Of a stretch of 64,000 nt of DNA, positions 1 through 10,635 are shown piece after piece (position 1 is the stretch's first letter; each line of letters begins with the position of its first letter). Made by a program: the position numbers and the translations under genes. The notes beneath the pieces were generated by a model. The model was not told the DNA's origin. It saw nothing but the letters and a program-made list of their open reading frames with translations, and did not search any database. Source of the stretch: Smallanthus sonchifolius (lineage: Eukaryota > Streptophyta > Magnoliopsida > Asterales > Asteraceae); the NCBI GenBank assembly GCA_023525975.1, contig JAKNSE010000037.1, forward strand, positions 5,004,501 to 5,068,500. Reading direction: 5' to 3'.

Positions 1-330
1 AAGTCGTACAGATCCAAGCCATATTCTAAGCCCGATAATCACAGGGTTAACGCTGTGGAAGATGACGAGGAAGAGGAAGAATATCCTAAGTTATCCGAAT
101 ATTGTTTTTCACTTGACACAACTGGTTTGTTATATGCCATGCAGGATCTTGGAGATAAGGCTAGGTGGCCCCGTAAATTCGAGAAGAATACCAGATGGAA
201 GGACAAGTCCAAATGGTGTGCTTTCCATGAGGACTTTGGCCATGTGATCGAAGATTGCATTGCTCTGCACAAAGAGATAAGCTATCTCTTAAGCAAGGGG
301 TATCTCAAAGAATTCCTAGGCAAAGAATAG
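1..330 (+). pseudogene. T1 gag C-terminal fragment with CCHC-like zinc finger
   Basis: One frame is open from base 1 to the TAG ending at 330. An acidic linker precedes a block with W-C-x2-H-x4-G-H-x4-C spacing (WCAFHEDFGHVIEDC) followed by an ILE/LEU-rich helix. This zinc-finger form, with His in place of the second Cys, is typical of Tat/Athila gag proteins. The N-terminal capsid part lies outside the window. About 180 bp with stops separates it from the protease. Confidence 0.75.
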
Positions 331-510
331 AACAAGACTAAGGATCATGACAGGATCCCGCAGAGAGCAAAATCCCCGCTACTAGATGCTAAGGTAATAG
401 GTTTTATATCCGGTGGATCTGATATTTATGGCACTTCTTACTCTGCAGCAAAAAGAAATGCCAAATAAGCAAAGACAGAAAAAGGGGACAGGCCTATCAG
501 AACCTCCAGC

Positions 511-927
511 TTGACTGAAGAAAAGGTGATCTCTTTCGATGAAGATGACAGAGATAACGTGCAGGATCCTCATCATGATGGACTAGTGATCACTCTGTAT
601 ATTTCTAATCACTTCATCCGAAGGATACTGATTGACGGAGGAAGCTCGGTGAACATCATTCAGCATGAAGTTCTGAAAAGAATGGGGATTCCGAATTCCG
701 AAATTATCTCCAAGTCTGCGGTACTGGTAGGATTCAGCGGAGAAGTCAAAAACACAGTTGGAGAGATAAAGCTACCGATATATATCGAAGGGGTAAATAC
801 TATACAAAAGTTTTGCATAATAGATTCTTTGTCTTGCTATAATATCATTCTAGGGAGGCCTTGGATACAAAATATGAAGGCAGTGCCCTCAACATACCAT
901 CAATGTGTCAAGATGCCAACCCCTTAG
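511..927 (+). pseudogene. T1 retropepsin-like aspartic protease
   Basis: The 138-residue frame contains the active-site motif ILIDGGSSVNII followed by a beta-rich domain and the late motif CYNIILGRPWI, both typical of Tat-lineage proteases, which often have D-x-G-S-S in place of DTGA. The enzyme would cleave the Gag-Pol polyprotein. The frame ends at a stop at 925-927. Residual protein-like sequence continues toward RT but carries further stops. Confidence 0.8.
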
Positions 928-1107
928 GGGGTAGTGAAGATCAACAATGATCAACAAGACGCAAAGGATTGCTACACTTCTTCGATGAAAGCCTCCGCCA
1001 AGACCAGGCAAGCATAGCAATTAAAGAAACAAGCCCAAGATGTACTGGAAACCAAAGAGCAAGATGTTAAAGAAGTATCCCTAAGTACGGAGGATCCTAA
1101 CGTCAAG

Positions 1108-1919
1108 GTGCTTGTTGGAACCAATATCCCCAAGGATATTGAGCAGAATCTTATAGAGTTACTAAAAAGCAGAACTTCAACCTTTGCCTGGAAACATGAA
1201 GACATGACAGGTATCTCTAAAGATATTATTACGCATAAATTGGGTGTTGATAATAGTTTCAGGCCAATACACCAAAGAGGAGAAAGTTTGCACCAGAAAG
1301 GAATGCAATTATCCAGGAAGAGGTCGAAAGACTATTGAAAGCAGGAATGATAAGGGAAGTAAAATTCCCAAGGTGGCTAGCTAATGTGGTAGTGGTCCAG
1401 AAGAAGAATGGGAAATGGAGAGTCAGTGTAGACTTCACTGACTTGAACAAAGCGTGTCCCAATGATCCTTTCCCACTACCACACATAGACTCAATGGTTT
1501 ACGCTACAGCAGGCCATGAAATGCTGACATTCATGGATGCTTCTTTAGGATTCCAACAGATCCAGATGGAACCTTCAGATCAGGAGGATACTGCCTTCAT
1601 GACTCCAACAGGTATTTATTGTTATATTGCTATGCCTTTCGGTTTGAAAAATGAAGGTGCTACATACCAAAGGCTGGTGAACATGATGTTTAAAGACAAA
1701 CTAGGGGACACCATGGAGGTCTACATAGATGACATGGTGGTAAAATCAAAGAAAGTTGGGGATCATCTCAGGGATCTCAGAGACGCATTCGATATCGTGG
1801 CCAGCCCAGAGCAAATCAAAGAAATCATCAATCTTAAATCCCCACTAAACACCAAGGATGTCCAGAGAGTAACTGGTAGAGTAGCAGCACTCAACCGATT
1901 CATATCAAGATCCTTATAA
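1108..1919 (+). pseudogene. T1 reverse transcriptase
   Basis: The frame opening at 1108 (linker to RT, with an FRPIHQ motif) shifts by one base near 1275 and continues from about 1335 to 1919. Visible motifs are KKNGKWRVSVDFTDLNKACP, FPLPHID, MPFGLKNEGATYQR and the catalytic YIDDMVVKS. Roughly 30 residues that normally lie between the palm and thumb (after AFDI) are missing without a frame change. With the shift and the terminal stop this is a dead RT. Confidence 0.9.
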
Positions 1920-2012
1920 AGGTGCAAATATTTCTACGACATCCTAAAGAATAACAAGAGATTCAAATGGGAAGAGAAGCATGAATAAGCACTCCAATCA
2001 TTAAAGGAATAC

Positions 2013-2327
2013 TTGTCATCAACTCCTCTATTGATGAAACCAGAAGATGGCAAACCATTATCCCTATACTTGGCGGTATCCGGTAATTCTGTAAGTGCCG
2101 TCTTAGTCAAGGATCATGAAGGCCAGCAGCATCCAGTATACTATGTAAGTAAAAGCCTACTCGTGGCGGAAACCAGGTACTCTCATTTAGAAAAGTTAAT
2201 ATTAGCTTTAATAATGGCATCAACTAAACTCAGACATTATTTTGAAACTCATGCTATTCATGTTAAAATTAACTATCCTATTAAGTGTGTCTTAGAGAAA
2301 GCCAGAGATGTCAGGAAGGATGGCTAA
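2013..2327 (+). pseudogene. T1 RNase H (Ty3 type) fragment
   Basis: The motifs LYLAVSGNSVSAVLV, VYYVSKSL and E-x-RYSHLEKLILALI are those of the RNase H that directly follows RT in Ty3 elements. The start of the domain is separated from RT by a stop at 1918 and another near 1986, and a frameshift near 2310 moves translation into the next frame. It would degrade the RNA strand of RNA/DNA hybrids. Confidence 0.8.
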
Positions 2328-3366
2328 GTGGTCAGTTAAGCTCAATGCCTATGACCTCATATATGAACCTAGAACAGCAATAAAGTCTCAGGCACTTGCG
2401 GACTTTGTGGCTGATTTCAGTAGTGACATTCAACATGAAGCAGACCTTGAAGTTCAACAATTAGAAGAATCCAAGGATAAGTGGACCTTATTCACTGACG
2501 GTGCATCAAATGTAAGAGGAACAGGTCTAAGTATTTTACTGAAATCGCCACAAGGGGACATAATACCCCAATCCATAAGTTGTGAGTTCCAGGCAACGAA
2601 TAATGAAACAAAATATGAGGCACTAATAGCAGGATTACAGTTAGCCAAGGATATCAAGATCAGGTATCTCCAGGTATATGTAGATTCACTATTAATTGCT
2701 AATCATTTCAATGGCTCATATGCAGTAAAAGGTGAGAAGTTAGCCAAATATCTCACAATAGTTAAGCAATTATCTGTGGAATTCAAATTTTTTAACATTA
2801 CACAGGTGCCCAGAGAAGACAATACTGAGGCAGATGCCTTAGCAAACCTTGCTTCGGCTCTTAAAATACTAAAAGGTATTAAAATACCAATCATACATAC
2901 CCTGAGCCCAGTAATTGAGAAGAAAAATGAAGTATCCAACATAGAAGAAGAAGCAGATGTTCAGGATCTTGAACCTAGTCAAGGATCCTGGATTCTACCC
3001 ATTAAAAAATATTTGCAGAATGGTGAGATCCCAAGTGATGAAAAGAACCACAAGGCTTTTCGCATGAAGGTATCTCATTTTATAATATTACACGATGTCT
3101 TGTATAGAAAGTCTATTGCAGGTCCATACTTAAGATGCTTGGAGGATCCTGAAGCACTTGAAGTTCTCAAAGACATACATGAAGGTGACTGTGGAAATCA
3201 CACCGGGGGCAGAGCATTATTCTCGAAGATCCTGAGGACAGGTTACTACTGGCCTACTATGAGGAAAGATGCTATGACTTACTCTAAAAAATGTGATGCT
3301 TGCGAAAGATACAGCAACATACTTCACCAACCAACGGAATCTTTATATCTAATCATCTCTCCATAG
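2308..3366 (+). pseudogene. T1 archaeal-type second RNase H plus integrase zinc-binding domain
   Basis: The 352-residue frame begins with the RNase H tail. From about residue 57 it contains a complete archaeal-type RNase H with WTLFTDGASN, ATNNETKYEALIAGL, VYVDS and EDNTEADALANLAS. The C-terminal third has the integrase H-H-C-C module: HEGDCGNHTGGR and a later C-x2-C (KKCDACERY). The stop at 3364-3366 cuts the frame before the catalytic core. Confidence 0.88.
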
Positions 3367-4223
3367 CCATTCATTAAATAGGGAATGGATATAGTCGGCA
3401 AACTTCCCAAGGCACCAGGAGGAAAAGTTTATATGCTAGCAATGACAGATTACTTCTCCAAATGGATTGAAGCTGAAGCACTTGTCCAAGTCAGAGAAAA
3501 ATAGTCATCTCCTTCATCAAGCGCAATATCCTGACAAGATTTGGGATCCCGGCAGAGATAGTATGTGACAATGGATCTCAGTTCATTGGCAAGAGAACAA
3601 CTAACTTCTGTGCCAGCTGGGGGATTAAAATGATAACCTCCACTCCTGTACATCCTCAAGCCAATGGACAGGCAGAATCCAGCAATAAGATCATCATCAA
3701 CAACCTCAAGAAGAGATTGGGAGCAAAGAAAGGAAGATGGGCTGAAGAGCTACCTTTTGCACTTTGGGCAGATAGGACAACCACAAAAAATGCAACAGGT
3801 CAAACTCCATTCTCATTGGTGTTTGGTACTGAAGCCATGATCCCTAAAGAGATGGTTATCCCTACTACCAGAACCAATCTTCAAACTCAAGAGACCAACA
3901 ACAAAGCTCTTGCTCATGATCTTGACACTATGGATGAGCTCAGGGATATTGCCAAAGTTCGTATTGCAGCTTATCAGCAGAGGATAGCAAAATCATACAA
4001 CAAAAACATAAGGATCAGAAGATTCCAAGTAGGTGACTTAGTATTGAGGAAGGCATTCCAAAATACTACCAATCCCAATGACGGAAAGCTTGCACCAAAA
4101 TGGGAAGGCACATACTTGATTGATTCAGAAGTAGGCAAAGGTGCATATTGGTTGGCTACTATGGAAGGAGAAATCCTGCCAAGATACTGGAACACCATCC
4201 ATCTCAAAACCTACTTTATGTAA
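3367..4223 (+). pseudogene. T1 integrase core and C-terminal domain
   Basis: Catalytic-core pieces are visible in two frames: MDIVGKLPKAPGG (first Asp) near 3385, CDNGSQFIG (second Asp) near 3565, and NGQAESSNK (Glu) near 3666, with a frameshift near 3500. From 3630 a 197-residue frame is intact and ends in a GDLVLRK / PKWEGTYLI C-terminal domain with stop at 4221-4223. No chromodomain follows, as expected for the Tat lineage. Confidence 0.88.
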
Positions 4224-4310
4224 GTTAGAAATTATGTTCTAACTAAAATGGTACGTCCTATTTCCATAATTATTTTTAATTTATATTATTCTTTATCAAA
4301 TTACTGATTT

Positions 4311-4324
4311 GAGCGTCGGAGGGG
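4311..4324 (+). promoter_or_regulatory. T1 polypurine tract
   Basis: GAGCGTCGGAGGGG lies immediately before the TGTTAG that opens the LTR. This purine run is the expected primer for plus-strand DNA synthesis. The about 85 bp from the integrase stop to here are AT-rich and hold nothing else I can name. Confidence 0.75.
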
Positions 4325-5737
4325 TGTTAGCCTTCACCAAGGATTCCTGTTTTGTAGGTATTACCTCCAGGGATCCCGACAGAATATAGAGATTGGCCAT
4401 CTCTCCTAAGTTTGGGTATCCTGAAATACCTCAAAGGTTTAAACGGCTTTTGCCTTTCTAAGTAGATTGGGTTTCTACACCCCGCCAGGAGCGCACGATA
4501 TCCAAATATAGTTCAAGGTGGTGCGACCAGTCCATGTAACAGTGGCTAATAATTTCATCATTGTTGGCTATATATTGGATACTACAGATATAACAGACGT
4601 GTTATTCCTTAAGTTTCTCCCGAGCATTTAACACTTACGTGTTAAACTAAGGTTTTTAGCATTTTCATGCTAACTCAATACTGGCTTGGCCCACGTTATC
4701 TGGCTTGGCCCACGTTACTGGCTTGGCCCACAATTTTATCTTGTCACAGGTATTTAACACTTATATATTAATCCAAGAACTTAGCATCAATATGCTGACT
4801 CAAGATCCTCAAACGGATTGAAGACTTATGAAGATCCTGAAGTACAATTACTAAGTCTACGACGTGTTTAATAACTATACATAGGGGACAACTTACAGTT
4901 GTTATATTATGGACTCCATATCATAATCTGGTATGTGTAACTACCCGACTTAGTTCTCAACAAAGGTATGTGTTACTTATTAATTTTCGATTAAAAGAAG
5001 ATTCAAAATTTGAATGACTAAGTCATGATATGTTTGTAACCGGTACACTTCCATACCATTTATCAGAACCAAACTATATTTTTCTAAGTCAAAGTTTGAT
5101 AAAAACCTAAAATGTTATTTATAATAATTAAGGATCCGGTATCCTGAAAATATACCCAAACCTATTTTTCTGAATATCCCAAGGCTTAACTGCCTAAGGA
5201 TCCTGATCTTCTAGAACATGTCAAAGCAAACCAAACGCATTACAATCATGGTTAATAGTCATAAGCTACTAATTAATATTGAAAGTGAAGGAAGATCAAG
5301 AATTCGGGCTTCATCCAAAAGTTGGACCCATCCACCCGAATCTTTAACCATCAGTCAGAAAATTTAAATGTCTATCCTATGCAGGGATCCCCAAACACAA
5401 AAGAAAATTTTGTTTTTAAACAGGTACCAACATGAACAGTCAAAAAACCATGAATTCTGTGCAGAGATCATCTTTTTTCCTGGCGTCTAGGTGCGAAGTG
5501 TCGGGATCCTGAGCTTGGCAAAAACAGGTGTGGGAGCCTCTTGCTTAAATAATGGCTCCTCAAGAGAGAAGGCTATCAAGATCAACCAAAGCAAAATGGG
5601 AACCAGATCTTTGAATCTCTACAAAAGTAGAAAAAAGTAATTAGAGTCAATAAAACTCAGTAAACAAGTAAAGCAAATTTTTACTTGATGTCATGTTGGC
5701 TTCGGAGTACTCGGTTGCAAAACTAGCTTCACTAACA
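4325..5737 (+). repeat. T1 3' LTR
   Basis: The 1,413 bp segment starts TGTTAG, directly after the polypurine tract, and ends CTAACA, the exact inverse. It holds no ORF of note. Inside are a tandem repeat at 4681-4731, short palindromes, and two related blocks near 4625-4690 and 4743-4810. Only one LTR is in the window, so its age cannot be estimated. The next 22 bp separate it from element G2. Confidence 0.8.
4681..4731 (+). repeat. 18-19 bp tandem repeat in T1 LTR, 2.8 copies
   Basis: Three consecutive copies of CTGGCTTGGCCCACGTTA, the last cut short after CCCAC, sit about 360 bp into the LTR. Short repeats in the U3 part of plant LTRs often act as enhancers; that role is inference here. 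Confidence 0.85.
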
Positions 5738-5759
5738 ACAGACTCAAAGTGGAAAAATC

Positions 5760-5944
5760 TGTCACACCCCCAATTTCAACTAACGGAGTTTTACCGTTTG
5801 GGAAGTGACAAACCAGGATCTCAGTCATTAGTTACATTGAACGACTCTATATGGGACTCAAATGAAAATATCATATCAATCAGAGTTAATTGTGGAAGCG
5901 TATAAAGAAAGTAAATGTGCTAAACAAACGCGCCCAAAAAGTCC
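5760..5944 (-). repeat. G2 3' LTR, distal fragment left of the G1 insertion
   Basis: Begins TGTCACACCCCC like the G1 LTRs and matches 25899 onward in the other G2 LTR. The last five bases, AGTCC, are the left copy of the G1 target duplication. The LTR continues at 17806. Confidence 0.9.
5940..5944. other. Target site duplication of G1 (AGTCC), left copy
   Basis: AGTCC directly precedes the TG of the left G1 LTR and recurs directly after the right LTR at 17806-17810. Five bases is the normal Ty3 duplication length. Confidence 0.9.
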
Positions 5945-6261
5945 TGTCACACCCCCAATTTCAACTAACGGAGTTTTACCGTTTGGGAAGTGACGAACCA
6001 GGATCTCAGACATTAGTTACTTTGAACGACTCTACATGGGACTCAAAATGGAAATATCTTTTAAATCAGAGTATCAATGCGGAAGCGTAAAGAAAGTAAA
6101 TGCGCAAAATACACGCGCCCAAAACCAAAGTTCAAAAAGTCCAAACGTCCAACCAAACCAAATACAATACAAAACAATCCAAACAATCATAAATAAGTCA
6201 TAATCAAAATAGTTGAATCCCATGCATGCCCTAATGTGCACCTGTGTCTTATCTTAGCGAC

Positions 6262-6731
6262 CTGAGAAAACATGTAAGAAAAAGTGTCAACACGAGGTTG
6301 GTGAGTTCACAGGTTTCAATAAATAAGTAAGCGTTTACCAGATTTATGATCATTCAATATGTATCTATAGGTAGCTAACCTATGTTCATGTTTTAGCTCA
6401 AGTGCTCGCAACCGAAACTGACTGTTTGTTTATTGCCTCCTGCCAGGTCTATCAGCACTGGCCGTGTGAGTAGGCTAACATTTCACCCGTTCGATATCCA
6501 ATCGAGTTAGCGCGACTAACGCGGGTGGGATTTGTCAAACCCAGTAGTACTACTAAATATTACCTTGCTAAGATCCATATTAACGGTTCGAGATAAGATG
6601 AGGACTTTCTGTGATAGTGTGATACACTTAGCTTTAACATTGATAGCATATGAAATACAAAATCTCAAAAGTAGTTTAAGCATGTTTTCTCCCCCAAGTT
6701 AAAACAGTAAAAAGGGGCCGTGAATACTCAC
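6262..6731 (-). other. Putative LTR leader intron, G1 3' LTR copy
   Basis: In sense (- strand) a CAG|GTGAGTATTCACGG donor at 6731 is followed 470 nt later by TTTTCTCAG|GTCGC at 6262. The same pair occurs in every LTR of G1, G2 and G4 and in the complete LTR of G3. Splicing itself is inferred from the motifs only. Confidence 0.5.
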
Positions 6732-7461
6732 CTGCTTGGCGTTGAAGGTAGTTTCACACTAGAAGTAAGTTGGAACCACGAGTGTAAGTCTCAAACGACT
6801 TACGAATGCCCTAAAATTATAAACACATAAATTAGGAATAAAACAAAATGGGAATTGTGACAATGACCCGGAATGAGAAACGTCCTAAAGAAACGCTCTA
6901 GTATCCGAGAGTAGACGACGTGTCCACGGGAATAGGAATTCTTTAATTAGTAATTAGATTATATACGTTGCGCGACGAATCAACAATAATAATGAATATG
7001 TTCGAGCGTGTTGTCATTTACAAAAATTAGGAAAATAATATAATTTAATATATTTTTTTTAGGTTCGAAAGGATATTCTAATTACTCATTCGTGGTACAA
7101 AATAATAAATATATTATTTTTATGAACGCGATAAGTGCGAGTAAATAATATAATTTATTATATTATTATTTGGTTTCAAATGTTATACGAGGTTACAAAA
7201 CGATACGAAATAATATAAATCCATATATTATTTAATAATACGAGTCACGGGTTGAAAATAATATACACATATTATTTTATACAACCTTATGTTAAATATA
7301 TTATTTTAAAAGTGGGGAAATAATATAAAATAGGTTAATAATTCAAACCCGAGCCTACGGGTTGTTTCCCGGGCTAAAACACATTTGTATAATATTATAA
7401 TATTATAGGGTGTGATTTGTATATTAAAATAATACTTAAAAAAATGTTTAAAAACAAAACA

Positions 7462-7537
7462 GTGTGGAGAGACTCGAACCCGGGTCTCTCCCACACAAGC
7501 ACACACACTTAACCAGTCCCGCCCGCTAGGGTCATCG
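7462..7537 (-). other. tRNA-like (A-box/B-box) sequence in G1 3' LTR
   Basis: In sense the block reads an A-box-like GGGACTGGTTAAGTG, then about 30 nt later ACCCGGGTTCGAGTC, a B-box with the invariant GTTCGA in an 8-bp hairpin, followed by T runs. It does not fold into a full cloverleaf that I can see, so it is not called as a functional tRNA gene. Confidence 0.5.
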
Positions 7538-8905
7538 CATTAGGATCCGGTTCCAATTGGTTTTAATCAAGCACTCTGGGGTGTTCTTCCCCTTTACGCG
7601 AATCCGGACCAAATCACATCCCAAATCCATTGATTTTAATCACGATTATTCAAAATAAAACAGGGTTTTGTTCATTGGTTTCATACGAATCTGTGTTAAG
7701 GTTTAATTATAAAATTATTAGGTTTAAAGTCGTCAATTACCCCATGGAAATTTCGAAACCCTAGTTATGAACATGGAATCAAATCTGCTGAATTCGATAT
7801 TAAGAATGGTTAGATTCATAGGGCTTTTGATAATCGGGGTTTTGCGAATCCAACCATGTGGTTTAATTTGATTGAAACAGTGTCTAATATCGAAATCCCC
7901 AAATTGAGTAATGAACGAACCCTAGGTTACGGTTTGTGATCAATTCGATGTTAATTGATAAAATAAACATAGGGCTTTCGATTAGTGACTGGTTTCGAAG
8001 CTAAACATGTGAATTAATTGGATTATAATCGAGTCTAGAATCAAAAACCCCAAATCGATTTTAGAACGAACCCTAGATTACGGACAAGGTATAATTCAAT
8101 GTTAAAAGGAGAAATTGATAGAAGTTTTTCAATGAATGCATGATTTCGAAACTATTGATGTATTTTAATTTGATTGAGGTTGGGTTTAGGTACGAAACCC
8201 CCAATTCGTTTTTATGAATAAACCCTAGACTAGGATCATGATGAATTCGATGATATACGATCCAATCAACATAGGGTTAATGATTTAGATGCTAAAACAA
8301 AGCTGTTGATGTAAATATTTACCAGAACGCTTGACGGATTGATGGAGATTGACTGAAACGTTTTCCGACTTCGGTGATCTTGGTCTCTGACCTCTCCGGC
8401 TTGTCTTCCATCAAATTGGGTGATGAAACAGGCTCAAAGAAGTTCGATTTAGCTACGCAGACGATTGATTTGTGAGAGTTTTGATTGAGATTAACGAATT
8501 TGAGGTGTAGAACGTGATGGTCGACGGTTACAACTAGAACTCCCATAATTGGGATTAAACTCGAATCAATGATGGGATTAACCGCCGCAATAATGAACGT
8601 AATTGTCATAATCATCCTTTTCGGTTACGAATTTGCACTAATTTCCGTTAAGGATTTGCGAATTTGGATTCAAAATCAAAGAGTTTGACTTTTAGAAAGT
8701 CAACAGAAACCAATTTTCATTAATTTTGACTTTCCGAAGTCAATAACTTGAATTTAGGGTTATTACACAACTAGTCCCTGTAATTTGAGATTAAATATTG
8801 ATAGGATCAGTCCCTGGGGTTAGATTTAGTTAACGGGGTTAAGTTTTTAATAGGAAACTTAACGGAATAGTTAACGGGGTTAACCTAAAAAGTCAGGTTG
8901 TCACA

Positions 8906-9014
8906 TCATCCCCTAGTTGAAAGAATTTTCGTCCCGAAAATTAGAATAACTAAAAAAAATTTCCCGGGATATCACATCATCCCCTAGTTGAAAGAATTTT
9001 CGTCCCGAAAATTA
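8906..9014 (-). promoter_or_regulatory. G1 polypurine tract region, tandemly duplicated
   Basis: A 38-bp block (8906-8943) abutting the 3' LTR recurs at 8977-9014. Both copies contain, in sense, CTAGGGGATGA (the polypurine candidate) and the perfect stem AATTTTCG/CGAAAATT with a 3-base loop. The inner copy is also preceded by TCACA, like the LTR edge. The outer copy primes at the actual LTR boundary. Confidence 0.7.
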
Positions 9015-9024
9015 AAATAGTACC

Positions 9025-10635
9025 TTAAGAATTTGACGCGGAGTGCTTGAACAGATTAGGATATTTGCTCATCATCTGATCCTTGCGCTCCCATGTGAAT
9101 TCCGGTCCGCGTTTCGAGTTCCAACGAACTCTGACAATAGGGATTTTACTGTGCTTTAACGTTTTGACTTCCCTATCCATAATTTCCACAGGTTCTTCGA
9201 TGAAACGTAACTGTTCATCAACGTGTAGTTCCTCAAGAGGAACTGTGAGTGATTCGTCTGCCAGGCATTTCTTTAAATTTGAGACGTGAAAGACGTTGTG
9301 CACACCACTAAGTCTTTCAGGTAGGTCCAGTTGATACGTGACTGGTCCGATTCTCTTCATTATCTTGAATGGTCCAACATAACGAGGATTCAGTTTGCCT
9401 CTTTTCCCTAAACGAATGACACCTTTCCAAGGTGAGACTTTGAGTAAAACCATGTCACCTATTTGAAACTCCAAAGGTTTACGACGCTTGTCGGCATAGC
9501 TCTTTTGACGATCACGAGCTGCTGCCATACGGTTTCTAATTTGAACGATCTTTTCGGAAGTTTCAAATACAAGTTCAGGACCTGTGAGTTGGCTATCCCC
9601 AACCTCGGTCCAACAAATAGGAGAACGGCATTTCCGTCCATAAAGTGCTTCAAATGGAGCTGCCTTGATGCTAGTGTGATAGCTGTTGTTGTAGGAGAAC
9701 TCCACCAACGGTAGGTGAGACTCCCAAGTGTTACCGAAATCGATCACACAAGCTCGTAGCATGTCCTCCAGAGTTTGGATAGTACGCTCAGTTTGGCCAT
9801 CAGTTTGAGGATGGTATGCTGTGCTCATATCTAGACGTGTGCCTAAGGCCTTATGTAATGACTGCCAGAAATGAGAAGTGAATCGTGCATCACGATCCGA
9901 AATAATAGAGATAGGCACCCCGTGCCGAGAGACTACTTCTTTCAAGTATATTCGAGTGAGTTTATCCATTTTGTCGGTTTCTTTGATTGCTAGAAAGTGA
10001 GCAGATTTTGTTAGGCGATCAACAATTACCCATATAGTATCACATCCGGTAGGGGTTCGGGGTAATTTGGTGATGAAGTCCATGGATATTTGTTCCCATT
10101 TCCACATAGGAATTTCTGGTTGTTGTAGAAGACCGGATGGTTTTTGATATTCAACTTTGACCTTCGCGCAGGTCAGACACTTACTAACATAGGTGGCTAT
10201 ATCGGCCTTCATCTTCGGCCACCAATATAGTACTTTTAGATCATGGTACATTTTATCGGAACCCGGATGAATGGAGTAACGAGATTTATGAGCTTCATCC
10301 ATGATTAGTTCCCTTAAATTTCCGAACACTGGAATCCATATTCGTTCGACGAAGTAACGAATTCTGTTAGATTTTACTTCAAGTTGTGCTTCCATACCGC
10401 GTGTACCTTCTAACGGTAGGTTATCTTCTTTCAAGGCTTCAAGTTGAGCACTACGGATTCTGTCGGGCAATCCAGGGTGAATAGTAAGTTGTAATGCTCG
10501 AACTCGTTTGGGTTTCGTTTCCTTTCGGCTTAGTGCATCAGCCACAACGTTAGCTTTACCCGGATGATACCGGATCGCACAGTCGTAATCATTTAAAAGT
10601 TCAACCCAACGACGTTGTCGCATATTCAACTCCTT
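9025..10635 (-). CDS. G1 pol C-terminal half: RNase H end, integrase, chromodomain-like C-terminus
   Basis: Same frame as the upstream gag-pol half, from which it is separated only by TAG at 10636-10638. It runs from the RNase H tail (RYHPGKANVVADALSRKE) through the integrase zinc module (HPGSDKMYHD and CLTC), the catalytic triad (ISMDFI, SDRDARF, DGQTERTIQ) and a GPF module (NPRYVGPFKI) to a C-terminal region with EPVEIMDREV, VRWNSKRGPEFTWERKDQMM, resembling the chromodomain of Tekay-type chromoviruses. The stop is at 9025-9027, about 120 bp before the LTR. Integrase inserts the cDNA; chromodomains are thought to guide it to chromatin. This half would not be made unless the TAG is read through. 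Confidence 0.9.
   Translation of the reverse strand, partial: KELNMRQRRWVELLNDYDCAIRYHPGKANVVADALSRKETKPKRVRALQLTIHPGLPDRIRSAQLEALKEDNLPLEGTRGMEAQLEVKSNRIRYFVERIWIPVFGNLRELIMDEAHKSRYSIHPGSDKMYHDLKVLYWWPKMKADIATYVSKCLTCAKVKVEYQKPSGLLQQPEIPMWKWEQISMDFITKLPRTPTGCDTIWVIVDRLTKSAHFLAIKETDKMDKLTRIYLKEVVSRHGVPISIISDRDARFTSHFWQSLHKALGTRLDMSTAYHPQTDGQTERTIQTLEDMLRACVIDFGNTWESHLPLVEFSYNNSYHTSIKAAPFEALYGRKCRSPICWTEVGDSQLTGPELVFETSEKIVQIRNRMAAARDRQKSYADKRRKPLEFQIGDMVLLKVSPWKGVIRLGKRGKLNPRYVGPFKIMKRIGPVTYQLDLPERLSGVHNVFHVSNLKKCLADESLTVPLEELHVDEQLRFIEEPVEIMDREVKTLKHSKIPIVRVRWNSKRGPEFTWERKDQMMSKYPNLFKHSASNS

Larger units (their letters stand above)
1..5737 (+). mobile_element. T1: Tat-lineage Ty3/gypsy LTR retrotransposon, 5' part outside the window, decayed
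   Basis: Order on the + strand is gag C-terminus, protease, reverse transcriptase, RNase H, a second archaeal-type RNase H, integrase, polypurine tract and 3' LTR. The second RNase H between the normal one and integrase is diagnostic of the Tat/Ogre/Retand lineage. Stop codons near 328, 466, 925, 1918, 1986 and 3364, frameshifts near 1275, 2310 and 3500, and an in-frame RT deletion make it non-functional. The 5' LTR and most of gag lie to the left, so the target duplication cannot be tested. Confidence 0.92.
5945..8905 (-). repeat. G1 3' LTR
   Basis: 2,961 bp. On the - strand it starts TGTGACAACC after the polypurine tract and ends GGGGGTGTGACA. In sense order it holds a small ORF (8319-8615), a putative splice donor, a tRNA-like block (7462-7537), a very AT-rich stretch (about 7010-7460), and the conserved putative intron module (6262-6731). 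Confidence 0.95.

Noticed and set aside
8319..8615. 98-codon ORF in the G1 3' LTR as a separate gene
   Set aside because: Duplicate of 17219-17515; in the 3' LTR it has no downstream accessory ORF to join and no other sign of expression.
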